64,000 nucleotides of DNA, taken from RBG-16-66-20 sp040752005 (GTDB lineage Bacteria; Pseudomonadota; Gammaproteobacteria; Burkholderiales; SG8-39). Below are positions 33,378 through 41,500 of the stretch, in pieces (within the stretch, counting starts at the first letter, position 1; each line of letters begins with the position of its first letter). Under the pieces are notes generated by a model, which was given only the letters and a program-made list of their open reading frames with translations, searched no databases and had not been told where the DNA came from. The position numbers and the translations under genes were made by a program. The stretch is from assembly GCA_040752005.1 (NCBI GenBank), contig JBFMFX010000012.1:1-64000 (forward strand), read 5' to 3'.

Positions 33378-34891
33378 GCGAGGCGCTTTGCGCCCAGTAC
33401 CCCGTCTTCCACGGCGAACCTGGCGAGCGTGAAGCACGCGGCATCGGGCCGCGCGACCGACTCCATCGCGCGCAGGTCGGCCCGCGCCTCGCGCGGGGAG
33501 ATCTCGAAGCGCAGATAGCCGCGGTAGCGGCTGTCCACGAGCTTCATGTGCGGGTTGTCGGCAAGCAGTGGCTCCAGCCGCTCCTGCGGCCAGGCCTGCG
33601 AGGTGATCGAACTCGTGACGAACTCGGTCGCCACCACCGGCGCGCGCGGATCGTCGAAGTCGCGCTTGAGGTCATTCACGTTGAACGAGTGCACGTCGCC
33701 GCCGAGCACCACCGGGTTGGGCACGCGCTGCTCGACGAGCGTGTCGAGGAACCGCGCGCGCGCCGCTGGGTAGCCGTCCCAGCCGTCGGTCCAGGCACGC
33801 CGGCCCTCGCCCGGGAGCTGGTCGAACTGCGCCATCGGGGTCTGCTGCGCGATCACGTTCCAGCGCGCCCGCGAGCGGGCGAGTGCCTGCGCGAGCCAGT
33901 GTTCCTGCGCGCGGCCGAGCATCGTGCGCTGTTCGTCGAAAAGCTTCGGGCAGTCGGCGATGTTGACCGTGTTCGAGCCGCCGCGGCGGCCGGGTCGCGG
34001 GCAGGCGTGGTACGAGCGGTACTGGCGGTCGTCGAGCACGTAGAAGCGCGCGAGCGTTCCCCAGCCGAGCTGGGTGTAGAGGCGCATGTCCGGTCCCTGC
34101 GGTCGCATGCGTGCCGGCAGCGGCATGTGCTCGTAGTAGGCGCGGTAGGCGGCGGCCCGGCGCGCGAGGAACTCGCCGCGCGGCATGCCGTCCTCGGGGC
34201 GATCGTCGGCGTAATCGTTGTCCACCTCGTGATCGTCCCAGGTGACGATCCACGGGCAGGCGGCGTGCGCGGCCTGGAGATCGGGATCGGACTTGTAGAG
34301 CGCGTAGCGGGCGCGGTACTCGTCGAGCGTATAGGGCTCGCCGGCGTCGTGCCGGCGTACGTGATCGCGCCCCCAGGAGGATTCGTAGATGTAGTCGCCG
34401 ACGAAGGCGACCAGGTCGGGCGCGTCGGCAACGATGTGGCGATAGGCGCCGTAGAACCCCTGCTCGTATTGCTGGCACGAGGCGAGCGCGAAGCGCAGCC
34501 GCGGGGCGAGGGCATCCGGCGCCGGAGCGGTGCGCGTGCGGCCGATCGGGCTGAAGGCCTCGCCGGCGCGAAAGCGGTACCAGTACCAGCGCGCGGGATC
34601 GAGTCCTGAGAGCTCGACATGAACCGAATGCGCCCATTCGGGGGAAGCCTCGACGGTACCTGCGGCAACCGGTGCGCGCAGCGCCTCGTCGGCGAAGACC
34701 TCCCAGCGCACCGGAATCGAAACCGGGCCGAAATCGCCGACAAGCCGCGTCCAGAGCACGAACCCGCCCGGATGCGGGTAGCCGGAAGCGACGCCGAGGC
34801 GAAACGGATCCTCGCGCAGGCGCACCGCGCGCGCCACGGGCGCCGCGGCGAGCACACATAGCGAACCGAGGAAGCGGCGGCGGCTCGTCAT
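33374..34891 (-). CDS. alkaline phosphatase D family protein (PhoD-like)
   Basis: A 505-aa metallophosphoesterase. The N-terminus MTSRRRFLGSLCVLAAAPVA is a twin-arginine signal (RRRFL), so it is probably exported folded via Tat. The PhoD N-terminal domain (FRLGVASGYPHPGGFVLWTR) precedes the catalytic domain with LASCQQYEQGFYGAY, LVAFVGDYIYESSW, TWDDHEVDNDYADD and LGGDVHSFNVND, the metal-ligand signatures. It hydrolyses phosphodi- or monoesters in the periplasm. A TATTCT -10 lies 6 nt before the ATG, overlapping the divergent promoter. Confidence 0.93.
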   Translation of the reverse strand: MTSRRRFLGSLCVLAAAPVARAVRLREDPFRLGVASGYPHPGGFVLWTRLVGDFGPVSIPVRWEVFADEALRAPVAAGTVEASPEWAHSVHVELSGLDPARWYWYRFRAGEAFSPIGRTRTAPAPDALAPRLRFALASCQQYEQGFYGAYRHIVADAPDLVAFVGDYIYESSWGRDHVRRHDAGEPYTLDEYRARYALYKSDPDLQAAHAACPWIVTWDDHEVDNDYADDRPEDGMPRGEFLARRAAAYRAYYEHMPLPARMRPQGPDMRLYTQLGWGTLARFYVLDDRQYRSYHACPRPGRRGGSNTVNIADCPKLFDEQRTMLGRAQEHWLAQALARSRARWNVIAQQTPMAQFDQLPGEGRRAWTDGWDGYPAARARFLDTLVEQRVPNPVVLGGDVHSFNVNDLKRDFDDPRAPVVATEFVTSSITSQAWPQERLEPLLADNPHMKLVDSRYRGYLRFEISPREARADLRAMESVARPDAACFTLARFAVEDGVLGAKRLA

Positions 34892-34896
34892 GCGCC

Positions 34897-34903
34897 TAGA
34901 ATA
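34897..34903. promoter_or_regulatory. back-to-back -10 elements, phoD-like / uxaA-like
   Basis: TAGAATA: plus-strand TAGAAT (34897-34902) and minus-strand TATTCT (34898-34903) coincide almost completely in the 37-bp gap between the divergent starts at 34891 and 34929. The minus transcript would be leaderless; the plus one would have a leader of about 20 nt. Confidence 0.45.
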
Positions 34904-34928
34904 ACGCCCTACCGTTTCGGAGCGTTGA

Positions 34929-35210
34929 ATGATCCATTTCGTGGTGCACGAGGAAGGCGACGGCGTCGGCGTCGTCGTCGTCGAGGGCGTGAAGGCCGGC
35001 GAGGAGCTGACCGGCTGGATCATGGAAGAGGACAAGGAAGTCCGGGTGAAGGCGCTGGACGACATCCCGATCGGCCACAAGGTGGCCCTCAGGGACTACA
35101 AGCCCGGCGACACCGTGATCAAGTACGGCGTGGACATCGGCAAGGTGGTGGCGCCGATCGCAAAAGGCGCGCACGTGCACGTGCATAACCTCAAGACGAA
35201 GCGCTGGTGA
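34929..35210 (+). CDS. UxaA-family dehydratase/lyase small subunit (SAF domain)
   Basis: A 93-aa stand-alone SAF domain: MIHFVVHEEGDGVGVVVVEG, DDIPIGHKVALRDYKPGDTV, ending HVHVHNLKTKRW. This is the small, N-terminal-type module of altronate/galactarate dehydratases. In UxaA it is fused to the large domain; here it is separate, as in (2R)-sulfolactate sulfo-lyase SuyA/SuyB. Substrate undecided among sugar acids, sulfolactate and other hydroxy acids. It overlaps or abuts the large-subunit gene. Confidence 0.8.
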   Translation: MIHFVVHEEGDGVGVVVVEGVKAGEELTGWIMEEDKEVRVKALDDIPIGHKVALRDYKPGDTVIKYGVDIGKVVAPIAKGAHVHVHNLKTKRW

Positions 35211-35221
35211 GGAACGAGACG

Positions 35222-36397
35222 ATGGCGATGGATCTGGCAAAAGCGACCTTCTGGGGCTACCGGCGCGAGAACGGCCGCGTCGGCGTGCGCAACCACGTGA
35301 TCATCCTGCCGGTGGACGACCTGTCGAACGCCGCCGCGCAGGCGGTCGAGCACAACATCAAGGGCACGATGGCGCTGCCGCACCCCTACGGCCGGCTGCA
35401 GTTCGGCGCCGACCTCGAGCTCCACTTCCGCACGCTCATCGGCACCGGTTCCAATCCCAACGTCGCCGCGGTGGTGGTGATCTGCATTGAGGACCAGTGG
35501 GCGAAGCGGGTCGCCGACGGCATCGCCGCGACCGGCAAGCCAGTGGCCTGGTTCGGCATCGAGCAGCATGGCGACCACGACACCATCATGCGCGCCTCGA
35601 AGGCGGCGCGGGAATTCGTGCAATGGGCTTCCGAGCTCAGGCGCGAGGAGCGGCCGCTCAAGGACCTGTGGGTCTCCACCAAGTGCGGCGAGTCGGACAC
35701 CACCTCGGGCATCGGCGCGAATCCCACGGTGGGCAACGCCTTCGACAAGCTCTACCCGCACGGGGTGACGCTGCTCTTCGGCGAAACGACGGAGCTCACC
35801 GGCGGCGAGCACCTGGTCGCGGCGCGCTGCCGGACCGAGGAGGTGCGAGAGAAGTTCCAGTTCATGTTCGACCGCTACCAGGAGGTGATCAACCGGCACA
35901 AGACGAGCGATCTCATGGAGTCGCAGCCTACCAAGGGCAACATCGCCGGGGGTCTCACCACCATCGAGGAAAAGGCGCTCGGCAACATCCAGAAGATCGG
36001 ACGCAAGTGCATGGTGGACGGTGTGCTCGACAAAGCCGAAACGCCCACGGGCCCGGGGCTGTGGTTCATGGACTCGTCCTCGGCCGCCGCCGAGATGGTG
36101 ACGCTGTGCGCTGCCGCCGGCTTCACGGTGCACTTCTTTCCGACCGGGCAGGGGAACGTCATCGGCAACCCGATCCTGCCGGTGATCAAGCTGTGCGCGA
36201 ACCCGAGGACGGTGCGGACGATGGCCGAGCACATTGACGTGGATGTGACCGGCATCGCGCGCAAGGAGCTCACCATGGACCAGGCGGGCGACAAACTGCT
36301 CGAGTACATGTTCCGCGTCGCGAACGGCCGGCTCACCGCGGCCGAAGTCCTGGGACACCGCGAGTTCGTGCTGACGAGGCTGTACGAGAGCGCGTAG
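35222..36397 (+). CDS. UxaA-family dehydratase/lyase large subunit (SuyB/GarD-like)
   Basis: A 391-aa large subunit. Typical segments: WGYRRENGRVGVRNHVIILP, LIGTGSNPNVAAVVVICIE, WVSTKCGESDTTSGIGANPT (Cys ligand), GNIAGGLTTIEEKALGNIQK and MDSSSAAAEMVTLCAAAG. I chose ATG 35222 because GAGGAA lies 8 nt upstream; a GTG at 35207 overlapping the small-subunit stop is an alternative. Family members eliminate water or sulfite from alpha-hydroxy acids using Fe. It begins a long plus-strand catabolic cluster. Confidence 0.85.
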   Translation: MAMDLAKATFWGYRRENGRVGVRNHVIILPVDDLSNAAAQAVEHNIKGTMALPHPYGRLQFGADLELHFRTLIGTGSNPNVAAVVVICIEDQWAKRVADGIAATGKPVAWFGIEQHGDHDTIMRASKAAREFVQWASELRREERPLKDLWVSTKCGESDTTSGIGANPTVGNAFDKLYPHGVTLLFGETTELTGGEHLVAARCRTEEVREKFQFMFDRYQEVINRHKTSDLMESQPTKGNIAGGLTTIEEKALGNIQKIGRKCMVDGVLDKAETPTGPGLWFMDSSSAAAEMVTLCAAAGFTVHFFPTGQGNVIGNPILPVIKLCANPRTVRTMAEHIDVDVTGIARKELTMDQAGDKLLEYMFRVANGRLTAAEVLGHREFVLTRLYESA

Positions 36398-36409
36398 GGC
36401 GTTTGCGCC

Positions 36410-37132
36410 GTGAGCGCCGCGCCGGCGACATTCGTTCTGGTGCACGGTGCCTGGCACGGCGGCTGGTGCTGGCGGCGCGTGGCCGAGCGCCTCGCCGCCG
36501 CAGGCCAGCGCGTGTTCTGCCCGACGCTGACAGGCCTCGGCGAGCGCGCGCACCTGCTTTCGGGCGCGGTCACGCTCGACACGCACATCCAGGACGTCGT
36601 CGGTGTGCTCGAAGCCGAGGAGCTGGACGGTGTCGTGCTGGTGGGCCACAGCTATGGCGGCATCGTCATCACCGGGGTCGCCGCGCGCGCAAGCGAGCGC
36701 ATCCGCCGGCTCGTTTATCTCGACGCGGCGCTGGTCGAAGACGGCGAGGCGTGGTCGGACATCGTGCCGCCGGAAACGGCCGCCGCGCGCCGCAAGGCCG
36801 CGCTGGAATCGAGCGGAGGCACCTCGATTCCCGTTCCCGAGGCCGCGGTGTTCGGCCTTACTGACCCGGCCGACCTCGCCTGGGTCGAGCGGCGCATGAC
36901 ACCGCACCCGTTCGCACCGTTCGATCAGAAGATGCGCTGGGGCGGCCCGATCGGCGCCGGGCTGCCCAAGGTTTACGTGGACTGCCGCGCCCCGGTGTAC
37001 GCGGGACTCGAGGCGATGAAGGCGCGCTACCGGGGCAGGCCGGACTGGCCGTTCGTCGAGCTTGCCGCGGGGCACGACGCGATGGTGAGCGCGCCGGAGG
37101 AAACCGCGCGACTGCTTCTGAGCTACGCGTGA
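36410..37132 (+). CDS. alpha/beta hydrolase
   Basis: A 240-aa alpha/beta-fold hydrolase, esterase/hydroxynitrile-lyase-like. FVLVHGAWHGGWCWRRVAE holds the oxyanion-hole region, the nucleophile elbow is VGHSYGG (Ser near residue 81), and the catalytic His is in AAGHDAMVSAPEE near the C-terminus. The start is GTG at 36410; the stop overlaps the next gene (GTGA). It may cleave an ester or lactone feeding the adjacent pathway. Substrate unknown. Confidence 0.85.
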   Translation: MSAAPATFVLVHGAWHGGWCWRRVAERLAAAGQRVFCPTLTGLGERAHLLSGAVTLDTHIQDVVGVLEAEELDGVVLVGHSYGGIVITGVAARASERIRRLVYLDAALVEDGEAWSDIVPPETAAARRKAALESSGGTSIPVPEAAVFGLTDPADLAWVERRMTPHPFAPFDQKMRWGGPIGAGLPKVYVDCRAPVYAGLEAMKARYRGRPDWPFVELAAGHDAMVSAPEETARLLLSYA

Positions 37133-37845
37133 GCGCGACGCTCAGGGTGAGCGTCTGGCGTGGAGTAGCGGACGGTGCGTTCCGCGACTACGATGTGCCG
37201 CGGCGCGCGAGCCAGACGGTGCTCGACGTGGTGACGTACATCCAGCGCGCGCTCGATCCCACGCTCGCCTACCGCTTCGCCTGCCGGGTCGGGATGTGCG
37301 GCTCCTGCGCCATGACGGTGAACGGCGCGCCGCGCTGGACCTGCCGCACCCATGTGGACAAGGTGGTCGTCGGCGGCCGGTTGCGGATCGCCCCGCTCGC
37401 CAACCTGCCGGTGATCCGGGATCTCGTCTGCGACATGCGCGAGTTCTTCGACAAGTGGGCGCGCGCGAAGGGGCGCTTCGAGGCGCGCACGACGCGCCGG
37501 GACGATTTTGCCCGCGTGCCGCCGGCCTCGGCGGCCAGACAGCTCGCCGACGCCGGCATCGAGTGCATCGGCTGCGGCGTGTGCTATGCCGCCTGCGAGG
37601 TGGTGGCGCGCGTGCCAGGCTATCTCGGTCCTGCGGCGCTCAACCGCGCCTGGACGCTGGTGCAGGACGAGCGCGACGGGGCCGGCATCGTGCGGTTGCG
37701 CGCGGTGGCGGGCGAGACCGGCTGCCATGCCTGTCACACGCACATGAGCTGCACCGAGCATTGCCCCAAGCATCTTGCGCCGACCGCGGCGATCGCGGGG
37801 CTGAAGCGTGCGGTGGCGGCCGCCGCGCTGCGCGGGGAGCTTTGA
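37129..37845 (+). CDS. succinate dehydrogenase/fumarate reductase iron-sulfur subunit-like
   Basis: A 238-aa SdhB/FrdB-type electron-transfer subunit. The N-terminal [2Fe-2S] domain shows CRVGMCGSC and a fourth Cys in PRWTC. The C-terminal domain has CIGCGVCYAAC and CHACHTHMSCTEHCPKH for the [4Fe-4S] and third cluster. It sits in GTG/ATG overlaps with the hydrolase and close to the membrane subunits; the matching flavoprotein is 7 kb downstream (44527). It is likely not the housekeeping SDH but a specialised dicarboxylate oxidoreductase. Confidence 0.88.
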   Translation: MSATLRVSVWRGVADGAFRDYDVPRRASQTVLDVVTYIQRALDPTLAYRFACRVGMCGSCAMTVNGAPRWTCRTHVDKVVVGGRLRIAPLANLPVIRDLVCDMREFFDKWARAKGRFEARTTRRDDFARVPPASAARQLADAGIECIGCGVCYAACEVVARVPGYLGPAALNRAWTLVQDERDGAGIVRLRAVAGETGCHACHTHMSCTEHCPKHLAPTAAIAGLKRAVAAAALRGEL

Positions 37846-37849
37846 GCGC

Positions 37850-38191
37850 ATGACGGGCATGCGCGGCGAGACCCTGCTCTGGATCGCGCAGCGCGCGAGC
37901 GCCGCGGTGCTCGCGCTCGCCGTCCTGGTGCACCTGGCGACCATGACCTACGCGGTACAGGGTGGGCTCACGGCCGCCGAGATCCTCGGCCGTACCCGGG
38001 GCAGCCTCGCCTGGCTGGCGTTTTACTCGCTCTTTGTCGCCGCGGCGGCGGTGCATGCGCCGATCGGCCTGCGCGCGGTGCTCGCCGAATGGTTCGGCTG
38101 GCGCGGTCGCTCTCGGGACGCGGTGCTCGCCGTGTTCGCGGCGTTGCTCGCTGCCATGGGCATGCGGGCGGTGTTCGCGGTGTTCGCATGA
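37850..38191 (+). CDS. SdhC/FrdC-like cytochrome b membrane subunit
   Basis: A 113-aa protein with three predicted helices (about residues 13-33, 50-72 and 88-110). The conserved heme/quinone-site region is present: LLWIAQRASAAVLALAVLVH with the S/R-x-S pattern and FAAAAVHAPIGLRAVLAEW-like spacing with His. Start ATG 37850, 4 bp after the iron-sulfur subunit. It ends in an ATGA overlap with the SdhD-like fusion gene. Anchors the complex and passes electrons to quinone. Confidence 0.78.
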   Translation: MTGMRGETLLWIAQRASAAVLALAVLVHLATMTYAVQGGLTAAEILGRTRGSLAWLAFYSLFVAAAAVHAPIGLRAVLAEWFGWRGRSRDAVLAVFAALLAAMGMRAVFAVFA

Positions 38192-39420
38192 GCCGCGGCG
38201 GCAGGTATTACGCCCTCGCGCACCGGATCTCCGGGGTCGCGCTCGCGCTTTTCCTGCCGCTTCACTTCTGGGCCCTCGGACAGGCGCTCGAAGGCGAGGC
38301 AAGGCTAGAATCGTTCCTGCGCTGGACCGAGCAGCCGTGGGTGCGGGCCAGCGAATGGGCGATCGTGCTCGCCCTGGCGATCCATCTTTTCGGAGGCGTG
38401 AGGATTCTTATGATCGAGTTCCTTTCCTGGCGCAACTGGCTGAAGAACCTTGGCGCGGCCTCGGTCGGCGCGGCGCTCGCATTCGGGCTGCTGTTCGCCC
38501 TTTCATCCGGCGCGCACGCGCAAGGCTGGCCGCAGAAGCCGGTGAAATTCATCGTTCCCTTCCCGCCGGGCGGCGCGACCGACATCTCGGCGCGGCTGGT
38601 CGCGCAAAAGCTCCAGGAGATATGGGGCCAGACGATCGTGATCGAGAACCGCGGCGGGGCGGCGGGCGGCATTGGCGCGCAGGAAGCCGCGCGCGCCGCG
38701 CCCGACGGCTACACGCTCTTCTTTCCCTCCGGCTCGGTGATGACCGCCAACCAGCATGTGTACGCCAAGCTCAACTACGACCCGGACAAGGACTTCATCC
38801 CGGTCACCAAGGTCGTCATGGGCCCGCAGGTGCTGGTGGTACCGGCCAACTCTCCCTACCGCACGGTCAAGGAGCTGATTGATGCCGCCAAGGCGCAGCC
38901 CGGCAAGCTGACCTTCGGGCACGCCGGCATCGGTTCGCAGACGCACCTTGCGGCAGAGAACTTCGTCAACGCGGCCGGCATCGACGCCGTTCAGGTGCCC
39001 TACAAGGGCGAGGGGCCGGCGCTCACCGCGCTCGTGGGCGGCGAGACCCACTTCGTGCTCTCCAACGTCGCCGCCGCCGTGGGGCATGTCAACGGCGGCC
39101 GGCTGCGCGCGCTCGGGGTCACCAGCAAGACCGAGTTTGCCGCGCTGCCCGGGGTGCCGCCGATCGCGAAGACGCTGCCGGGCTTCGAGAACGTCGGCTG
39201 GTTCGGCATCGTCGCTCCCGCCGGCACCCCGAAGGAGATCGTGCAGAAGGTCTATCGGGACACGAAAAAGGCGCTGGAGAGCACCGAGCTCAAGGCGCGC
39301 TTCTTCGTGCAGGGGCTGGTGCCGGTCGGCAACTCGCCGGAGGAGATGGCGCGCGAGATGCGCGAGGAATCGCAGCTCTGGGCGCGCGTGGTGCGCGAGC
39401 GCAAGATCGTCGTGAAGTGA
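38188..39420 (+). CDS. fusion: SdhD-like membrane subunit + Bug (TctC-like) binding protein
   Basis: One uninterrupted 410-aa frame. Residues 1-108 are an SdhD-like anchor: YYALAHRISGVALALFLPLH with the heme-type His, a second helix around 62-80, and a third helix beginning WRNWLKNLGAASVGAALAFG. Without a stop it continues SSGAHAQGWPQKPVKF into a complete mature Bug receptor (VPFPPGGATDISARLVAQ, GHAGIGSQTHLAAENF, VPYKGEGPALTALVGG). The third helix and the AHA-Q site look like a signal peptide, and topology would place the Bug domain in the periplasm. An internal ATG at 38410 with GAGG 6 nt upstream could also give a free, secreted Bug protein. Confidence 0.82.
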   Translation: MSRGGRYYALAHRISGVALALFLPLHFWALGQALEGEARLESFLRWTEQPWVRASEWAIVLALAIHLFGGVRILMIEFLSWRNWLKNLGAASVGAALAFGLLFALSSGAHAQGWPQKPVKFIVPFPPGGATDISARLVAQKLQEIWGQTIVIENRGGAAGGIGAQEAARAAPDGYTLFFPSGSVMTANQHVYAKLNYDPDKDFIPVTKVVMGPQVLVVPANSPYRTVKELIDAAKAQPGKLTFGHAGIGSQTHLAAENFVNAAGIDAVQVPYKGEGPALTALVGGETHFVLSNVAAAVGHVNGGRLRALGVTSKTEFAALPGVPPIAKTLPGFENVGWFGIVAPAGTPKEIVQKVYRDTKKALESTELKARFFVQGLVPVGNSPEEMAREMREESQLWARVVRERKIVVK

Positions 39421-40292
39421 GAATAGATCTGGCCCAGGTCGAGGAGGCGGCAAAGGAGCTCTACATCCGCGCGCTCAAGCTCCTGCCGCCGGACGTCAAG
39501 CAGGGGTTCGACGCGCTCGCCGCGCAGGAAACCCACGCGGGCGCCAGGCGCGTGCTCGATACCCTGATCGCCAACATCCGCGTCGCCGAAAGCACCGACA
39601 ACCTGCTCTGTCAGGACACCGGCATCCCCGTGTACAACGTGCGCATCGGCCGCAACGTCGAGGTGGACGGGCCGGGTCTGCGCGAGGCGATCCGCCGCGG
39701 CTGCGCGCGCTCGACGCGCGAGTACGCGTTCCGCTCCTCGATCGTGCACCCGATGACGCGGGTGAACGAGCAGACCTCCTGCGGGCGCGGCGTGCCGGTG
39801 ATCCGCTTCGACTTCATCGAGGACGAGGAGGTGCTGGAGATCGAGATGATCCCCAAGGGCTCGGGCTCGGAGAACAACTCGTGGCTGAGGATGGCGGTGC
39901 CGGCCGAAGGCGTGGAGGCGATCAAGACCTTCGTGGTGGATTGCGTGCTGGAGGCGGGTGGCAAGACCTGCCCGCCGACGATCGTCGGCGTGGGAGTGGG
40001 CGGCACCGCGGATCTGTGCATGCATCTGGCCAAGACCGCGGCGACACGGCCGCTCGGCACGCGCTGCGACGATCCGGAGGGCGCGAAGCTGGAGGAGGAG
40101 CTGACGCGCGCGGTGAACCTGCTCGGCGTCGGCCCGCAGGGGCTCGGCGGTGACTCGACCGCGTTCGCGGTGCACGTGGAACTCGCGGCGACGCACATCA
40201 CCATGAACCCGGTCGCGGTCAACATGCAGTGCCACTCGGCGCGCCGCGCGCGCGCCGTCTTGCGCGCTTCGGGCATCACCTATGGCTATTAG
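39417..40292 (+). CDS. class I fumarate hydratase-type alpha subunit (FumA/TtdA family)
   Basis: A 291-aa [4Fe-4S] hydro-lyase alpha subunit. Candidate cluster cysteines are in LLCQDTGIPVYN, GGKTCPPTIVGVG and MQCHSARRA, with SSIVHPMTRVNEQTSCGRG and KGSGSENNSWLRM as further family motifs. It catalyses hydration/dehydration of fumarate, tartrate or a related diacid together with the beta subunit at 40857. The start is GTG overlapping the preceding TGA. A chalcone-isomerase-like gene overlaps its last 11 bp and separates it from the beta subunit. Confidence 0.88.
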   Translation: MRIDLAQVEEAAKELYIRALKLLPPDVKQGFDALAAQETHAGARRVLDTLIANIRVAESTDNLLCQDTGIPVYNVRIGRNVEVDGPGLREAIRRGCARSTREYAFRSSIVHPMTRVNEQTSCGRGVPVIRFDFIEDEEVLEIEMIPKGSGSENNSWLRMAVPAEGVEAIKTFVVDCVLEAGGKTCPPTIVGVGVGGTADLCMHLAKTAATRPLGTRCDDPEGAKLEEELTRAVNLLGVGPQGLGGDSTAFAVHVELAATHITMNPVAVNMQCHSARRARAVLRASGITYGY

Positions 40293-40854
40293 CCGGCTCG
40301 TACCCGCCCTGCTTGCCGCGGTAGCGCTTGCTGCCGGCGCCGCGGAGATCGCCGGTGTGAAGTTCGAGCCGCGCGAGCGGGTGGGAAGCGCGGAGCTGAC
40401 GCTGAACGGCGCCGGCCTGCGCAAGCGCGCGTTCTTCCAGGTCTATGCGATCGGGCTCTACCTGCCGGAGAAGCGGCGGGCGGCGGCCGAGGCGATCAGC
40501 TTGCCGGGACCCAAGCGCGTCGCCATCCACATGCTGCGCGACGTCGGGGCGGAGCAGTTCGTCGAGGCGCTCGCCGACGGACTGCGCGACAACCACAGCG
40601 AGGCCGACTTCAAGGCGATCGAGCCGCGCATGCGGCAATTCGTCGAGCTCATGAAAGGGATCGGCGAGGCGAAGAAAGGCATGCGGATCACGCTCGACTG
40701 GACCGGCGCCGGAACGGTGCTCTCGGTGGACGGGCGCGCCGCCGGCGCGCCGATTTCCGGCGAGGACTTCTACCGCGCGCTGCTGCGCGTCTGGCTTGGC
40801 GAGAGGCCGGTGCAGGCCGATCTCAAACCCGCACTGCTCGGAGTCGCCGACTAG
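40282..40854 (+). CDS. chalcone isomerase-like exported protein
   Basis: A 190-aa protein with a signal peptide (LVPALLAAVALAAGAAEI, cleavage near residue 20) and a chalcone-isomerase-fold domain: VGSAELTLNGAGLRKRAFFQ, VYAIGLYLPEKRRAAAEA, GPKRVAIHMLRDVGAEQFVE. Bacterial members are periplasmic, of unclear function, possibly lipid- or fatty-acid-binding. The first 11 bases overlap the fumarase alpha gene in another frame, and the beta gene follows 2 bp after its stop, so it is translated within the fumarase operon. Confidence 0.82.
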   Translation: MAISRLVPALLAAVALAAGAAEIAGVKFEPRERVGSAELTLNGAGLRKRAFFQVYAIGLYLPEKRRAAAEAISLPGPKRVAIHMLRDVGAEQFVEALADGLRDNHSEADFKAIEPRMRQFVELMKGIGEAKKGMRITLDWTGAGTVLSVDGRAAGAPISGEDFYRALLRVWLGERPVQADLKPALLGVAD

Positions 40855-40856
40855 CG

Positions 40857-41471
40857 ATGGCGCATTTCGATCTTTCTCCGCCGATCACGGAGGCCGAAGC
40901 GCGCGCGCTACGGGTCAACGACACGGTGACGCTGAACGGCACGCTCTACGGCATCCGCGACGCGACGCAGATCCACCTGTTCGATCGTGGGCGCACGACA
41001 CGCTTCGATCTCGCCGGGCATGCGGTGATCCACACCGCGCCCAACGTGCGCAGGGTGGAGAAGTCGGCCGCGCACCCGGCCGGCTATGCGCCGATCTGCA
41101 TCGGCACCACCACCAGCGACCGCATGGAGCGCTTCACGCGTCCCCTGATGCAGCAGTACGGTGTGCGGCTCATCATCGGCAAGGGGGGGCTGCGCGAAGG
41201 CTCGGCAGCCGCGTTCCGGGAGCTGGGCGGCGCGTACCTCGCGATCGTGGGCGGCGCGGCGGCGCTGGAGACCACCTGGGTCGAGGCGATCGAGGACGTG
41301 GATCTGGACGACCTGCACCCGGAATCGCTGTGGAAGTTCCGCGTCAGGGGCTTCGGGCCTCTCGTGGTCGCGATGGACAGCCACGGGGCGAGCCTGTACG
41401 CCGAAGTGAAGGCCGCAGCGGCGGCCAGGCGCGCCGAGGCGCTCGCCCGGCTCGGCGTGCGGCCGAAGTAG
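40857..41471 (+). CDS. class I fumarate hydratase-type beta subunit (FumB/TtdB family)
   Basis: A 204-aa C-terminal-type subunit of Fe-S hydro-lyases. Family parts: LRVNDTVTLNGTLYGIRDAT, CIGTTTSDRMERFTRPLM, LIIGKGGLREGSAAAF and FRVRGFGPLVVAMDSHG. The usual RDAAHKR-like substrate segment is RDATQIHLFDRG here, suggesting a subfamily with altered specificity. Partner of the alpha subunit at 39417. TAGAAT at its stop (41469-41474) may begin a separate transcript for the TAXI gene. Confidence 0.82.
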   Translation: MAHFDLSPPITEAEARALRVNDTVTLNGTLYGIRDATQIHLFDRGRTTRFDLAGHAVIHTAPNVRRVEKSAAHPAGYAPICIGTTTSDRMERFTRPLMQQYGVRLIIGKGGLREGSAAAFRELGGAYLAIVGGAAALETTWVEAIEDVDLDDLHPESLWKFRVRGFGPLVVAMDSHGASLYAEVKAAAAARRAEALARLGVRPK

Positions 41472-41500
41472 AATTGCCGCTTGCGAACAAAGGAGAACCG

